The notes below the pieces were generated by a model. It worked only from the letters and a program-made list of their open reading frames with translations. It did no database searches and had not been told where the DNA came from. A stretch of 64,000 nt of DNA from Kiritimatiellia bacterium (lineage in GTDB: Bacteria; Verrucomicrobiota; Kiritimatiellia; RFP12; DVOR01), in assembly GCA_017531445.1 (NCBI GenBank), contig JAFXKZ010000002.1, positions 389,286 through 453,285 on the forward strand, written 5' to 3'. Numbering within the stretch: the stretch's first letter is position 1; each line of letters opens with the position of its first letter. Shown here piece after piece: positions 36,810 through 46,501 of the stretch. The translations under genes were made by a program, and so were the position numbers.

Positions 36810-38370
36810 TAACACCTCGCGGAGTGATAAACCAATGGGAGCGTAATTGAGCTAAATCAATCAAGTAATCCTGAAAATGACAGACGAACCATGGAAACCA
36901 TTCAGTCAGCATTGTTTTACGGACATCGGCAGCCTTTGCGAAAGGTGATGTCGATTTCAGATTATGAAAAAGTGTGCGACGAATCGGAGGAAAATATTCT
37001 TCCGGCATCTGATAAGAATAAACCAATGTGCCACTCAATACCGGTTGTGGCGCATCAGTCAAACGATTTCGAAAGAGACAGCGAACATTATAGACATCGC
37101 TCTGAACTGCTGTCGCATGGGAGGCCACACGCACGAGCTCTGTTGATATCGCAATACGCCACCCCATCCACAATGCAGGAAGCACACAAAGCAGAGCGCT
37201 CCATACCATAGAAATGCGAGGCAATAACAGCGTCAACGGCAACATTACCGCCGGATAGAGCCACGGTACATACCGCGCATAACCAATATAGAGCGTAGGC
37301 ATCACCAAGATACTTCCCCATGCCAGCAGAAGAGGAAACGCCCACGTTCTGAAGCGTTTTCGAAAAAGAACAAGCGAAATTAAGGACGCCACCACCGCCA
37401 CACGGAAAAGCGGTCCCAGCCCATCCACGCCCCCTCCATCAACTCCGCCAAGATGAGCACCGAATTGAGGTTCGCCGTGCATTGTCCAGTGCCCGATATA
37501 AACATACGCCAAACGCGCCCAATACCCCATTGCGTTAGCCGTCTCGTCAGCACACTCAAAATCTGCCGAGATTTCAGACACTCCTCCTGCCCACACCATC
37601 TTTAACGTTGGAATGCTGCAAAGAAAAATAACAACAGCAACCAAGGCTAATTTCCACCAGTTTTGGGGGTGGTAACGCAACAAAAGCATCCCCACAAGCA
37701 GGCAAGGAATCCATGCTGAAGTTTTACACAGTGCCGCTCCTGCTGCTGACAACAAGGGCACCCAAAACAACGTACGCTCCTTCAACGCGACTAACGCAAT
37801 CAAAAGCAATAGATAGACACACCCATCCGACATTAAATTGAACAGACTGGGAAACATCGCAGGTGAAAGTATCAACGCCACCGTTTGAAGGCGAGACAAT
37901 TCCGAACGCAACACCAACCATGCCGCAGGCAGCAGCATCCAAATCAACATCGCGCCGCAATCAATTGAACCCGTGATTCGATACAATGCGGCACACCATG
38001 CAGTAAACCCGCATGGTAAAGCCAAATGCGTTGTGCTGAAAGCACCATCCGGCTCAATCTTAACGGAGGCAGCCAACAACCGGATCTGAGGCGCAATATA
38101 GGCATCAACATCCCCATACACAGCCACGCCGGAAAAAACACACGCATTCACCAGCAGACTGATGAACAGAATAACAGTAAACGCTTTAAGGCATTTAAGT
38201 TGATACGCCAAACAGCAAAACGCCGCAAAGACAATCGCACACGCAGTTGGATGAGCAGCAAGCGCAATCGCAAAAGGAAATGTAATCAAGAGAAGCGGAA
38301 GCGCAAACCGACGGATTTCCGGCGGAAATTGAAACGTTGTTTGCGCGATTTCTACATCCGTTTGCATCAT
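36781..38370 (-). CDS. Polytopic membrane protein, GT-C glycosyltransferase-like
   Basis: About 529 residues with 11-13 hydrophobic helices and a soluble C-terminal tail. The large first periplasmic loop with acidic GDVDAYIAPQIRLLAA and the later YARYVPWLYPAVMLPLTLLLP resemble GT-C enzymes that use polyprenyl-linked sugars, but no family signature is secure. ATG at 38370 with AGAGG upstream; an in-frame TTG extends to 38427. Downstream partner is the DUF2156-GNAT gene. Confidence 0.6.
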   Translation of the reverse strand: MMQTDVEIAQTTFQFPPEIRRFALPLLLITFPFAIALAAHPTACAIVFAAFCCLAYQLKCLKAFTVILFISLLVNACVFSGVAVYGDVDAYIAPQIRLLAASVKIEPDGAFSTTHLALPCGFTAWCAALYRITGSIDCGAMLIWMLLPAAWLVLRSELSRLQTVALILSPAMFPSLFNLMSDGCVYLLLLIALVALKERTLFWVPLLSAAGAALCKTSAWIPCLLVGMLLLRYHPQNWWKLALVAVVIFLCSIPTLKMVWAGGVSEISADFECADETANAMGYWARLAYVYIGHWTMHGEPQFGAHLGGVDGGGVDGLGPLFRVAVVASLISLVLFRKRFRTWAFPLLLAWGSILVMPTLYIGYARYVPWLYPAVMLPLTLLLPRISMVWSALLCVLPALWMGWRIAISTELVRVASHATAVQSDVYNVRCLFRNRLTDAPQPVLSGTLVYSYQMPEEYFPPIRRTLFHNLKSTSPFAKAADVRKTMLTEWFPWFVCHFQDYLIDLAQLRSHWFITPRGVNDHFSATDR

Positions 38371-38437
38371 CGCTTGCGCCTCTTTCCCAAGCGCAACACC
38401 TTTGTTAATGCGAATAATCTCAGTCAAAAAAAATCAA

Positions 38438-39256
38438 TTACATGAAGAACCGACCGGTATCACGCGTGCGTTTTGCACGCATTTTAGGCTCTTCCAACCA
38501 TAATGCGTACCACTCTTCACCAAAACCGACATTGGTAAAATGAGCAATACGATTATTGGCCAACACTTCCTTATTTGCCTTGATGACAGGATGCTCATTC
38601 TTTTCATCTGCTTCAATCAAGACCTTGTAGGCTTCGTCCACTTCTCCACGTTTCACCAACATCCAGGCGAACGTACTGTAAACCAGTGCAGTCGTACCGT
38701 AACGGGCACGTCGCACCAGCCGCGTGAAACTCTTGCGTAATTCATCTGTGGTTGCCTCCTTTTGCCAAAGTCTTGCCAAGCGAAGACACATCAAAAAGGG
38801 TTCAAGTAAAAGTGCACGTGGAAGCAACTCGTCTACGCGTTCAAAGTCTTTGCGTTGCCAGGCGAACTGCAACTCCATTGTCGCCAACTGACGTCCTAAG
38901 AACGGCACCCACAACCGATACTTATCAAGCGGCTTCAAAACCGCTTGCACTTCCGCGATCATCGCCTCGCGATCTTTTGCCAATTCCTGTTCTGCTGCCT
39001 TCTGACTTGAAACAGGCTTCTGCCGCCAACGCTGCACTTTTGCCTGCATTCTTGCCTGCCCGTGCTTCATGATTCCCTGCACCCGATCCGAGATTACAGA
39101 CATCTTACGGCGCAAAAACATACCCAATGCCACCTGCCCTGCAATCAACACCAGCACCCCCCAAAGGATCGACCAATACCACGAAGAGACCTCCGTAAGC
39201 GTCAATACAACTCCGGTTGCTATCGCAAGCACAAAATTAATCATCACTGTAATCAT
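38438..39256 (-). CDS. Membrane-anchored TPR-like protein of unknown function
   Basis: 272 residues: two N-terminal membrane helices (about 3-50), a basic coiled-coil-prone linker, and a helical domain with TPR-like pairs (LQFAWQRKDFERVDELLPRALLLEP, TLVKRGEVDEAYKVLIEAD-like). No enzyme motif. Its ATG overlaps the stop of the M28 peptidase gene (ATGA), so the two are coupled. Confidence 0.7.
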   Translation of the reverse strand: MITVMINFVLAIATGVVLTLTEVSSWYWSILWGVLVLIAGQVALGMFLRRKMSVISDRVQGIMKHGQARMQAKVQRWRQKPVSSQKAAEQELAKDREAMIAEVQAVLKPLDKYRLWVPFLGRQLATMELQFAWQRKDFERVDELLPRALLLEPFLMCLRLARLWQKEATTDELRKSFTRLVRRARYGTTALVYSTFAWMLVKRGEVDEAYKVLIEADEKNEHPVIKANKEVLANNRIAHFTNVGFGEEWYALWLEEPKMRAKRTRDTGRFFM

Positions 39257-40128
39257 AATTGTTCCTCTTTCAAAAGTTGAACGATCTCAACCACCAACGC
39301 AGCAGACCTTGCAAGCGATTCAGCACTCAGCTTATCCATCGTATCGTCCGCTGTATGCCACCATCCATTCGCAGGTCCGTAATCAAAATCAATGATGTCT
39401 GCCGCCCGCCATCCTTCTATCAGAAATGGCACATGATCATCAATAATCTCTCCGGCATCGGCTAACGGTAACTTTATACGCTGTGCCGCCCGCCGGATCA
39501 ATTGGTTCAGCGAATACGTCGCATTGGAAGCCAATCCGGGTGTAAACACCTTGTCTCCCAACATATCCAGCACAATGACAGGCGGCCTCGGTGCCGCAGC
39601 TGCGTGCTTGGCATAATACCAACTTCCATGCAATCCATCCGTTGCCGTGTAGCGTTCCAAACACTCTTCGCCGTCCAGGAAGAGATAGGTCACCGGCAAT
39701 TCCATCGTTGCTGCAAGTGCAAGCAATAAGCCCGTCGTGCTCGCGCCATCATTCGCCCCGACAAAACCGGGGATTCCGGCTTTTGTATCATAGTGCGAGA
39801 CCAGAATCGCCACCGGTGATGGATGCGGTTTTACAACATTAACCATCGTCCCCTTGGGCGTGTCAAAGGGTTGCAACTCCGCGCCGGTGCCCAAGCGTTG
39901 ACAAATCCATTGCGCAACACACTCGGAATCCACTCCGGCGATTCGCTGCGGATGCGCCACAACCAAAGCTTCTGCTTCTGCCAGCGCACGGGCACCCAAA
40001 TCAGCATACGCTTCTGTGACGTCTCCGCATCCGGATGCTGTCAGTAACATCCACAAACTCAACGTTGCCCAAACACCGCACGAGCGCAATGCGCCTCCAA
40101 GCAAGTTCTTGTGCGAAGTGTTTTTCAT
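39253..40128 (-). CDS. M28 family zinc peptidase, glutaminyl-cyclase-like lipoprotein
   Basis: About 291 residues. A hydrophobic leader ends in TASGC, a likely lipobox, so probably an envelope lipoprotein. The metal-site segments of M28 enzymes are present: SHYDTK, GANDGAST, LDGEE, VLDMLGD and WHTADDTMDKL. Aminopeptidases and glutaminyl cyclases share this fold and cannot be separated here. An ATG at 40128 is preferred over a TTG at 40161 that overlaps parB. Confidence 0.85.
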   Translation of the reverse strand: MKNTSHKNLLGGALRSCGVWATLSLWMLLTASGCGDVTEAYADLGARALAEAEALVVAHPQRIAGVDSECVAQWICQRLGTGAELQPFDTPKGTMVNVVKPHPSPVAILVSHYDTKAGIPGFVGANDGASTTGLLLALAATMELPVTYLFLDGEECLERYTATDGLHGSWYYAKHAAAAPRPPVIVLDMLGDKVFTPGLASNATYSLNQLIRRAAQRIKLPLADAGEIIDDHVPFLIEGWRAADIIDFDYGPANGWWHTADDTMDKLSAESLARSAALVVEIVQLLKEEQL

Positions 40129-40153
40129 CTCTTGGGAGCAACCGTTGTCGCGC

Positions 40154-41212
40154 TCAGTCAATCACAATCCCCAGCAAGGTCAAGATGCGATCAAGATCGT
40201 CATTGTTGTAAAAATCGATCTCCAGCATCCCTTTCATGTGACGCCCGTTCGCCAGTGTCTTACCCGATGTCAGACGCACTGCAGTACCAAAGAAAGCGTG
40301 AAGGCGATCCGACAATTCACGCACATATTCCGGTGGCAAATCCTCTTGTGCAGGACGGCGTTCAGGAGGCGGCATATTGACCAACATCACGGCCCGCTCA
40401 ACCGCACGGACGGTCAAATTCTCGGCAACGGCGCGCCGCCCCAGACGGATACGGTCTTCTGTCCGAGCAAGCCCAAGCAATGCTTTCGCATGACCCGCCG
40501 AAAGACGTCCGTCGGCCACCATGGTTTTCGTCTCATCCGGAAGTTCCAAAAGCCGCAAAGCATTCGTCACGGAAGGACGCGCTTTTCCCACGCGTTCAGC
40601 CACTTCACTTTGTGTCAAACCAAACTTTTCTGACAGTGTACGATAGCCTTCTGCCTCTTCAATAGCGTTCAAATCGGCGCGTTGAATGTTCTCTACAATC
40701 GCCAATTCTGCTGCTTTCCGGTCTTCCGCTTCCACCAGAATCAGCGGCACATGCGTTAATCCTGCTTGCATTGCTGCGCGCAAGCGCCGTTCACCGCCAA
40801 TCAATTCAAAGCGTCCATTTTCCAGCTTACGGCAAACGAGCGGCTGAATAATACCGTTCGCTTTAATCGAATCGGTCAATTCCCGTAAGGCCACATCATC
40901 AAAGAACTGACGCGGCTGCCATGGCGAACGGTCGATCTCTGTCACCGGAACAGTCAAGACACTTCCGCTTGTGCGCGCTTCTGCGGAGGAACGCGCCTCG
41001 GCTTCTGTTGGCTGGTCAGGTCTTGGAATCAATGGAACCGCCGCACGTTGCGGAACAATTGGCGCATCAATCAGAGCCGAAAGTCCCCGCCCCAAACCCC
41101 GATGTGCGGTTGAGCCCTTCGTTACTGTCTGCGCTGCGGTTTTCTTTACAACAGTGCTTTTCTTTGCCGTTGCTGCACGTTTGCTGGAAGCGTTGTCCGT
41201 CTTTTTCATCAT
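40154..41212 (-). CDS. parB: Chromosome partitioning protein ParB
   Basis: CTP-dependent DNA clamp loaded at parS. About 352 residues: Lys/Ala-rich N-terminus, LGRGLSALID, PWQPRQFFD, the CTP-binding GERRLRAAMQAGL with ENIQRADLNAIEEAEGY, the HTH (LTQSEVAERVGKARPSVTNALRLL), and a C-terminal dimerisation domain. Unusually no parA lies next to it; the neighbours are argC and the M28 gene. No parS-like site was noticed in the intergenic DNA. Confidence 0.94.
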   Translation of the reverse strand: MMKKTDNASSKRAATAKKSTVVKKTAAQTVTKGSTAHRGLGRGLSALIDAPIVPQRAAVPLIPRPDQPTEAEARSSAEARTSGSVLTVPVTEIDRSPWQPRQFFDDVALRELTDSIKANGIIQPLVCRKLENGRFELIGGERRLRAAMQAGLTHVPLILVEAEDRKAAELAIVENIQRADLNAIEEAEGYRTLSEKFGLTQSEVAERVGKARPSVTNALRLLELPDETKTMVADGRLSAGHAKALLGLARTEDRIRLGRRAVAENLTVRAVERAVMLVNMPPPERRPAQEDLPPEYVRELSDRLHAFFGTAVRLTSGKTLANGRHMKGMLEIDFYNNDDLDRILTLLGIVID

Positions 41213-41257
41213 CGTTACCAATTCAAATCAAATTCACTCTCGCCGTATTGCCCAATC

Positions 41258-42313
41258 TTATGGATAAAGACCGGAACGTAAAAGCCCGGTGGTTTCCGGA
41301 AGCCCGGACATCAAATTGATGTTCTGCACTGCCGAACCGGACTGCCCTTTCATCAGATTGTCAATGTAAGAAACCACCCGCAAGCGATTCACACGTTCAT
41401 CCACGCTAACCACCAGATTGCAGAAATTCGTCCGTTGCACACAGTTCGTTCCAATTGCCGCCTTGGAGCCATACACACGCACAAATGGCGAATCTTTGTA
41501 GTAGTCCCGATACATTTCCAGCAACATGGCCTCGGTATAGGGCTTCTCCAACTGCGCATAAAGTGTGCTCATAATTCCACGACATAAAGGCAACACGTGC
41601 GCCGTAAAGGTCAAACGCACCTCATTGCCATACTGCAAAGAGAGCTCCCGTTCCACTTCACATACGTGCTGATGCCCGGCAAGTTTGTAGGCATTCATGT
41701 TCTCGTAACGCGCAGGGTAATGGAATGTCGCCGCCAACTTTTTGCCGGCTCCGGAGACTCCGGTCTTGCAGTCGCAAATTACGCTGTAGGGATTGAAAAT
41801 CTTCGCTTTTGCAGCAGGAGCCAATCCCAAAATGCAACTGCAAGCGAAACATCCGGGATTACCGACAACGGGTGCTTCGGCGATCTCCGAACGATGAAGC
41901 TCTGCCAACCCGTAGGCATTTTTTCCAAGCAATTCCGGCGCAGCATGAATGGGGTCTTTACCATGCCGCGTGGCATAATCGGCGTAAGCCTCTTGCGTGG
42001 TAAACCGGAAATCGCCGGAGAAATCCAAAACTTTTGCCCCTTCGGCAAGCACTTTTTCGGCCGCGTACATCCCTACACGATCCGGCGTTGAAAAGACAAC
42101 GATATCCGCCGGTGCCGCCGCCTGCGGATCGCCCGCATCCAAAATCGGCAAATCGCAGAAGCCTTCCAAATGCGGATAGAGCTCGGAAATACGTTTACCA
42201 ACCTCTTCACGTGCCACCAATGCCGTAATTTCCGCCTCAGGATGCTGAGCCAATAATTCAATCAATCCAATGCCGCCATATCCGGTGGCACCAATAATTT
42301 TAACTTTGACCAT
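41258..42313 (-). CDS. argC: N-acetyl-gamma-glutamyl-phosphate reductase
   Basis: NADPH-dependent third step of arginine synthesis. 351 residues: Rossmann motif IIGATGYGGIGLIELL, catalytic cysteine in VVGNPGCFACS, and the TGVSGAGKK and AGHQHVCEVER segments. A TATAAT -10 lies about 40 bases before the ATG. No other arg gene is in the window. Confidence 0.95.
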   Translation of the reverse strand: MVKVKIIGATGYGGIGLIELLAQHPEAEITALVAREEVGKRISELYPHLEGFCDLPILDAGDPQAAAPADIVVFSTPDRVGMYAAEKVLAEGAKVLDFSGDFRFTTQEAYADYATRHGKDPIHAAPELLGKNAYGLAELHRSEIAEAPVVGNPGCFACSCILGLAPAAKAKIFNPYSVICDCKTGVSGAGKKLAATFHYPARYENMNAYKLAGHQHVCEVERELSLQYGNEVRLTFTAHVLPLCRGIMSTLYAQLEKPYTEAMLLEMYRDYYKDSPFVRVYGSKAAIGTNCVQRTNFCNLVVSVDERVNRLRVVSYIDNLMKGQSGSAVQNINLMSGLPETTGLLRSGLYP

Positions 42314-42541
42314 GGTTCGGTTTACCTTCGCAAACTAATGCAATACGCCCTACATTATAACACATTTGAAAAAGTGAATTGCCAAGAACCGCGGCTCAAA
42401 TGCAAATAAAACAGCGGCAATTCTTTCAAAAATGCGTCAGAACGTGCTCTGAACATGAACAAAAGCACTGCACCGCGACAGTTTGTCACTATGCGCTGAA
42501 AAGCGGTGTCTTTGCCGGGAGAAAGTTATAATGGAATTGAT

Positions 42542-44269
42542 TTACTTTACACGTTCCGCAGCGTTTGAGAGTGCGGAACGAAGTTGCGCACGACGCTCCG
42601 GCGTAAATGTTTCGTGCGAAAAGAGGCAAAGACCTTCCGGATTGATTGCGAGCAACGCACTTACCATCGAGGTGAAGTCGTCGCCAAAATCCGGCAGATG
42701 CAGTCCGGGAAAAATGGGGAAACGTCCTGCAATTTGCTGTTGTCCCTCCCGGACACGCTCAAGAATCCACGCATTCTCTTCACCATAAAAACTGGCATAC
42801 ACCATCGGAAAGGCAAAATCAAGCTGAAACCTGCTCCAATCCTGATAGACCATTGATGCCGCCATCGGCGGTGTCGGGAAAACAGCCGCGCCGCAGCGTT
42901 TTCCGCTGTTGCGAACAGCTTCTGCGAGCCAATTGGCTGTTTCGGCAACGGCCTGCAAGCGAAAATCCCGCCACGCCGGAGAGGTCGCCGAAGGCGTTGA
43001 ACCGAATTGCTGCACACACTGCGGACAATAGCAAAAATCATACGCCGGCAGAATCGTCTGCATATCAACACCGTAATTCGCCCATAGGGCCTTTGGCAAC
43101 ACCACATCGGGTTGGCGAATGTAATCCAATTGCACCGCATCAACCGTTGGGATTGAGGCGATTTCCACCACTTTTCTGCGCAGATAGGCCCGCACTTCGG
43201 GGTGTGATGGGCAAAGGAATTGATAGTAGGCGACAAAAGGCCGATCCGCTTCTTTGAAACAACTTTTCCCCTCTGCGCTTACAGCATACCAATGCGGATG
43301 TTTCAATGCCTCGGTATCTTCCGGACGGTTCAATGTCCAAAACCATGCCACGCACTCCAAACCGGCCGCTTTTCCCCATGCGGAAATCCGGGCGATCGCT
43401 TCAGATGAACCATCAATAACGAGCGTTGTTATGCCGGCATCTGCCCACAGTTTTACCGTATCTTCCGTCAACGCTTTGTCATTCCCATGCACCCACAAAC
43501 CGACCTTTGCCGGAAAACTCTCCGGGGTGCCGACTTCATTTCCGGAGAAGCACACCCGCCCCCAATGCTCCGGTGCGTGAATGGTGGCTTGCCGAGTGGG
43601 TGCCCAAACGGTATTCGTTTCCACGCCCCCCTTGTGGTCAACACGCGAAAAATTAAAGCGCATTTCCGTGCCGGGAGCCGGTGCAGCCCCACGGCGCGGC
43701 AATTCGGAATGTCCGGTAATCGAAGCCCATGGCCATGCAATTTCAACCGTCCATGACTGGTCGTTCGCCACCCCGTCATTCAAGGTCCCTTGCAGCGTAA
43801 CAGCCGTTTTCAGGCCTTTGATATCCCAATCATGCAACGCGATACACCGCGCACCCTCACGGTAAGGTGCAGTAATGAAAAGATCCCAAACCGTATTCAA
43901 CTGATTGATTTCCAACTCCAGATAATTGGTACCGGTACAGGTCGGATCGATAAACACCTCAAAATCATCATCACGATAGATGATGCTGTCACGTTCTGTG
44001 AGCGTAGCCGTCAAATTCTTTTCCGGCAAGCGAGCGGCGATATACAGATACTGCGCATCATACGTCATGTAAATGGCAGCCTGATACTGCGCTGGAGCCC
44101 CTGAAAGATCGCGCATCGGCGATAAGGGTTTGGCACGTTGCCAGGCGATTTCTTCCAAGCGTCCGTCCACGATTATCGCCGAACGTGTCCGTTGACAGAC
44201 ATACGTCGGCTCCGCCCGAAGATGCCACCACGTCATCCCGACCAAAAGCATCACCATCATCCATCGCAT
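42542..44269 (-). CDS. Secreted CBM9-like / glycoside-hydrolase-like protein
   Basis: 575-residue exported protein: signal peptide MRWMMVMLLVGMTWWHLRA, then a CBM9/DOMON-type carbohydrate-binding domain (about 25-230: AIIVDGRLEEIAWQRAKPL, DDDFEVFIDPTCTGTNYLEL, WTVEIAWPWASI), then a TIM-barrel region resembling GHL10/DUF187 hydrolases (VDAVQLDYIRQPDVVLP, DFAFPMVYASFYGEEN, IFPGLHLPDFGDDF). Likely acts on a polysaccharide outside the cell; specificity cannot be read. Stands alone between argC and comF. Confidence 0.78.
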   Translation of the reverse strand: MRWMMVMLLVGMTWWHLRAEPTYVCQRTRSAIIVDGRLEEIAWQRAKPLSPMRDLSGAPAQYQAAIYMTYDAQYLYIAARLPEKNLTATLTERDSIIYRDDDFEVFIDPTCTGTNYLELEINQLNTVWDLFITAPYREGARCIALHDWDIKGLKTAVTLQGTLNDGVANDQSWTVEIAWPWASITGHSELPRRGAAPAPGTEMRFNFSRVDHKGGVETNTVWAPTRQATIHAPEHWGRVCFSGNEVGTPESFPAKVGLWVHGNDKALTEDTVKLWADAGITTLVIDGSSEAIARISAWGKAAGLECVAWFWTLNRPEDTEALKHPHWYAVSAEGKSCFKEADRPFVAYYQFLCPSHPEVRAYLRRKVVEIASIPTVDAVQLDYIRQPDVVLPKALWANYGVDMQTILPAYDFCYCPQCVQQFGSTPSATSPAWRDFRLQAVAETANWLAEAVRNSGKRCGAAVFPTPPMAASMVYQDWSRFQLDFAFPMVYASFYGEENAWILERVREGQQQIAGRFPIFPGLHLPDFGDDFTSMVSALLAINPEGLCLFSHETFTPERRAQLRSALSNAAERVK

Positions 44270-44415
44270 ACGCTCTCAAGCCTCCATTTTGCTGCACGTG
44301 CTCTGCATTATCGCACACTCCACTCTTGCTTATCAAGCCGTGCGCGCTTCACCCCGCCCATCCTCTCACAGGTTGCCGGGAAAAGCGATGATGCGCCCCG
44401 CCGCAACCGCCCGGG

Positions 44416-44497
44416 AACATCGGCGAAACAGCCGTTTAAGATCGCCGGGATTCATTCACAACATCGGCGATATCGCCTCCCCGGTTTCGCCGATGTT
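44416..44497. repeat. Intergenic repeat cluster, AACATCGGCGAT family (copy d)
   Basis: Contains AACATCGGCGAAAC (44416), AACATCGGCGATATCGCC (44460) and TTTCGCCGATGTT (44485), in the 300-base gap between comF and the CBM9 gene. The last two are in opposite orientation and can fold into a hairpin. Nothing else was recognised in this gap. Confidence 0.7.
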
Positions 44498-44572
44498 GAT
44501 TTTACCGACGAGCACCTACAACCAAACGGTTGATGAACATGAATTGCGGGCAATAGGAAAATACAAAAAAAA

Positions 44573-45337
44573 TTACGGCCGCAATGGACGCGCAAGTGCA
44601 AGCACATAAACAGCCGCCGCTCCTGCGGCACGAAGATGTTGCGCACACGCATTGCAGGTGGCCCCCGTGGTCATCACATCGTCAATCAAAAGAATCACTT
44701 TCCCATTGAGCGACACTTTTCCGGAATACACATACGATGCCTGTGCATTCTTCAAGCGTTCCGAACGGCGAAGACGCGTTTGCGAAAGAATGCCTGTATT
44801 CACGCGTTTCAGCAATGATGCGCAATAAGGTAATCCTTCAGCCTTTGCAAACAACCGCGCCAAGAGTTCTGCCTGATTATAACCGCGCGCGCGTTTTTTT
44901 CGTGCCTGCATCGGTACAGGGACCACCAAATCAATCGCAGGCTTCAACGGTGCTATTTTGACTTTGTAAACTGCAGAGAGATAACGCACCAAATCTTCCG
45001 TCAGCCAAACCCCTTTCCGATACTTGAAGGTATGAATCAAATCACGGATAGCATTCTCGAACCGTGCCACAATAAACGCACGTTCATAGGCTGGCGGCGA
45101 ACGTAAACAATCCGAACAGATGAAATCAGGTCCCTCCAAAAGCGTTGATTCAGCCCCGCATACAAGGCAGGAAGGATTGCGCTGAAGCGAAAGCCGTTCC
45201 AAACATTCTAAACAGATATAGCCATCTTCGCCCGACGGTTTACGGCAAAAGTGGCATTCTTTCGGGAAGACAAGATCAAGAAAACAGTTGCTCCAGCGGC
45301 GCAGAAACGTCAGGAAGCTCACAGTGAAATTCCGCAT
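44573..45337 (-). CDS. comF: ComF family phosphoribosyltransferase-like protein
   Basis: About 254 residues: N-terminal zinc ribbon (CHFCRKP, CLECLERL, CLVCGAE, CSDCLR) and a type I phosphoribosyltransferase fold with LVVPVPMQARKKRARGYNQA and the PRPP loop LLIDDVMTTGAT. ComF proteins function in DNA uptake in competent bacteria. ATG at 45337 lies inside the end of the chromate-transporter gene, overlapping by 19 bases. The frame reaching 45457 is shadow. Confidence 0.92.
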   Translation of the reverse strand: MRNFTVSFLTFLRRWSNCFLDLVFPKECHFCRKPSGEDGYICLECLERLSLQRNPSCLVCGAESTLLEGPDFICSDCLRSPPAYERAFIVARFENAIRDLIHTFKYRKGVWLTEDLVRYLSAVYKVKIAPLKPAIDLVVPVPMQARKKRARGYNQAELLARLFAKAEGLPYCASLLKRVNTGILSQTRLRRSERLKNAQASYVYSGKVSLNGKVILLIDDVMTTGATCNACAQHLRAAGAAAVYVLALARPLRP

Positions 45338-45873
45338 AATTGCAAGAAAACTCCGGCGCACGCTCCGCAAAGAATCAACATCAACGCAGAAAAACGATAC
45401 CGCATGGCCAAAACAAACAACAGCAATGCCATCCCCACCTGCCCTGCCATTTGCCACGACAATGACGGCTGAAACGTATGCAGCAATAGCGATACCGCCG
45501 CCGCACCGATCAGACCGATAACCACTGGTTTAGCCCCTCTCAAAGCAGCTTGCACACTCCAGTGCGAAAGCACCTTCCCGGCGACTGCTGCAATCAAAAG
45601 GATGATCATCATTGACGGCAAGACCACGCCTACCGTAGCAGACACGCTCCCCAAAATCCCGCCCGTTGTCATCCCGCAAAAGGTAGAAATATTGATTGCA
45701 AACGGTCCGGGCGTGCTCTCTGCGATACCGACAAACTCGGTAAATTGATCCAGCGTCATCCACCCATGACGGTCAATCACCTCGGTTTGAATCAGCGGAA
45801 TCATGGCATACCCGCCGCCAATCGTGAACAAACCGATCTTGAAAAATGTTGTAAAAAGTGTCAGACAAACCAT
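45319..45873 (-). CDS. Chromate transporter family protein, second half
   Basis: 184-residue membrane protein of the CHR short form. Signature near the N-terminus: IGGGYAMIPLIQTEV, HGWMTLDQFTEFVGIAES and TPGPFAIN. Partner of the homologous gene just upstream; two short CHR proteins typically function as a heterodimer. Chromate is the named substrate, but sulfate or another anion may be the natural one. Stop overlaps comF. Confidence 0.9.
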   Translation of the reverse strand: MVCLTLFTTFFKIGLFTIGGGYAMIPLIQTEVIDRHGWMTLDQFTEFVGIAESTPGPFAINISTFCGMTTGGILGSVSATVGVVLPSMMIILLIAAVAGKVLSHWSVQAALRGAKPVVIGLIGAAAVSLLLHTFQPSLSWQMAGQVGMALLLFVLAMRYRFSALMLILCGACAGVFLQLCGISL

Positions 45874-45886
45874 ATCCTCACCCAGA

Positions 45887-46480
45887 TTATTTGCGTTTTA
45901 TCAAACACCCGAACCAAAGGACCCCAAAGAGCAACGCTCCGGAGATGATGTAAAGCGCGCTCACAGATGTCATCAATGACAGTGCAAATGCGATGCAAAC
46001 CAAGCCGGCATTCAACGCCGTCCGCTCCAACTTTCTACCCATATTCAGACACGCGCGCGCAATCAGAACGATAGCCGCCAGACGGATTCCATTCAACACC
46101 GCCGCCACCCATACATTCTCCCGAAACGTCAGATAGCACGTACTGATCCCTACAACAATCAGCCAAGCGGGGAACACCAGAGAAAGCACTGCGACAACAC
46201 TTCCCGGAAGTCCCGCCAGGCGATAGCCAATGAACGTTGCGGTATTAACGGCTATCGGTCCGGGAGTGCTCTCTCCAATTGTTATCAAATCCAACAATTC
46301 CTCAGCAGTCAACCAATGATACTTGCGGACAATTGTTTCTTCCATCATGGCAACAATCGCATAACCGCCGCCGAAAGTAAGCGCACCGAACTTGCCAAAG
46401 ACCACCATCAACATAAACAAGGTGCGGAGAAGTTTTGGCTTCTCCGCACACGAAACAATAGAAGATTGACCTTCTTCCAT
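45887..46480 (-). CDS. Chromate transporter family protein, first half
   Basis: About 197 residues with five to six helices and the CHR motif FGGGYAIVAMMEETIV, YHWLTAEELLDLITIGES, TPGPIAVNTATFIG. ATG at 46480 preceded by GTGAGG is chosen over TTG 46501. Homologous to, and 13 bases before, the second CHR gene. Malic enzyme lies directly upstream and may be co-transcribed. Confidence 0.9.
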   Translation of the reverse strand: MEEGQSSIVSCAEKPKLLRTLFMLMVVFGKFGALTFGGGYAIVAMMEETIVRKYHWLTAEELLDLITIGESTPGPIAVNTATFIGYRLAGLPGSVVAVLSLVFPAWLIVVGISTCYLTFRENVWVAAVLNGIRLAAIVLIARACLNMGRKLERTALNAGLVCIAFALSLMTSVSALYIISGALLFGVLWFGCLIKRK

Positions 46481-46501
46481 TTGCCTCACCGCCTGCTCCA
46501 A

